43,481 nucleotides of DNA. Source: Xanthoparmelia taractica. Its lineage: Eukaryota; Ascomycota; Lecanoromycetes; Lecanorales; Parmeliaceae. The position numbers and the translations under genes were made by a program. Under the pieces are notes generated by a model, which had not been told where the DNA came from, did not search any database, and saw only the letters and a program-made list of their open reading frames with translations. The DNA lies in the NCBI GenBank assembly GCA_033085395.1, contig JANQBS010000299.1, positions 1-43,481 of the forward strand. Reading direction: 5' to 3'. Positions 43,409 to 43,481 of this stretch are shown here, piece by piece. Numbering within the stretch: position 1 is the first letter of the stretch; every line of letters begins with the position of its first letter.

Positions 43409-43481
43409 CGGGTCGGAAAGGTGTGGTATCTGTTGAACATAGTCGTTTTTAACTTTTTTTCAACTTTTTTTAAAAAATTAT
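43409..43481 (+). repeat. 272-bp TIR repeat, copy C (5' part only)
   Basis: Starts CGGGTCGG after TA (43,407-43,408) and matches the first 73 bp of copy B (1413-1485). The window ends inside it. It is less mutated than copy B: B differs mostly by G-to-A changes. It gives the best version of the 5' terminal inverted repeat, which is then perfectly complementary to the 3' end of copy B. Confidence 0.85.

Overview
The window is nuclear DNA of a filamentous ascomycete (Pezizomycotina). The evidence is short 50-110 bp GT-AG introns, homologues of typical filamentous-fungal proteins, and a sharp two-part base composition. A GC-balanced, gene-dense core (about 4.05-35.4 kb) lies between two very AT-rich blocks. 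In those blocks CA and TG dinucleotides are nearly absent while TA and CG persist, which is the footprint of repeat-induced point mutation (RIP). The genus cannot be fixed from sequence alone; a Dothideomycete or Leotiomycete with AT-rich isochores would fit.

Left block (1-4.03 kb): a stack of dead transposons that can be read like geological layers. A Ty3/Gypsy pol gene was interrupted at a TA by a Tc1/mariner-type element, which in turn holds a 272-bp terminal-inverted-repeat element. Partial copies of the same 272-bp repeat form both ends of the window, so the window is probably a contig broken in a repeat.

Core (4.4-35.1 kb): twelve genes. In order they are a D-arabinono-1,4-lactone oxidase (+), a small hypothetical protein (+), the ER-lumen Hsp70 LHS1 (-), a phosphoglycerate-mutase-family phosphatase (+), a Cas1-type sugar O-acetyltransferase (-), a HERP-like ubiquitin-domain membrane protein (-), mitochondrial phosphatidylserine decarboxylase PSD1 (+), SEC63 (-), a repetitive GPI-anchored wall protein (-), DML1/Misato (-), a DENND11/LCHN-like protein (+) and choline kinase (-). 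Exon structures were rebuilt from splice sites, and reading phases agree throughout. Three genes serve ER translocation and quality control (LHS1, HERP-like, SEC63), and two serve phosphatidylethanolamine/phosphatidylcholine synthesis (PSD1, choline kinase). Three divergent pairs share short promoters.

Right block (35.45-43.48 kb): RIP-ruined DNA that still shows two recognisable dead genes. One is a DUF3435/FluG-type tyrosine recombinase (the captain family of Starship giant transposons) starting just inside the block and pointing inwards. The other is a NACHT-ankyrin NOD-like receptor on the minus strand with P-loop, Walker B and four ankyrin repeats still legible. The pairing suggests a fossil Starship end. 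Two hardly mutated solo LTRs with perfect 5-bp target duplications (39,283-39,382 and 43,031-43,339) are younger insertions into it.
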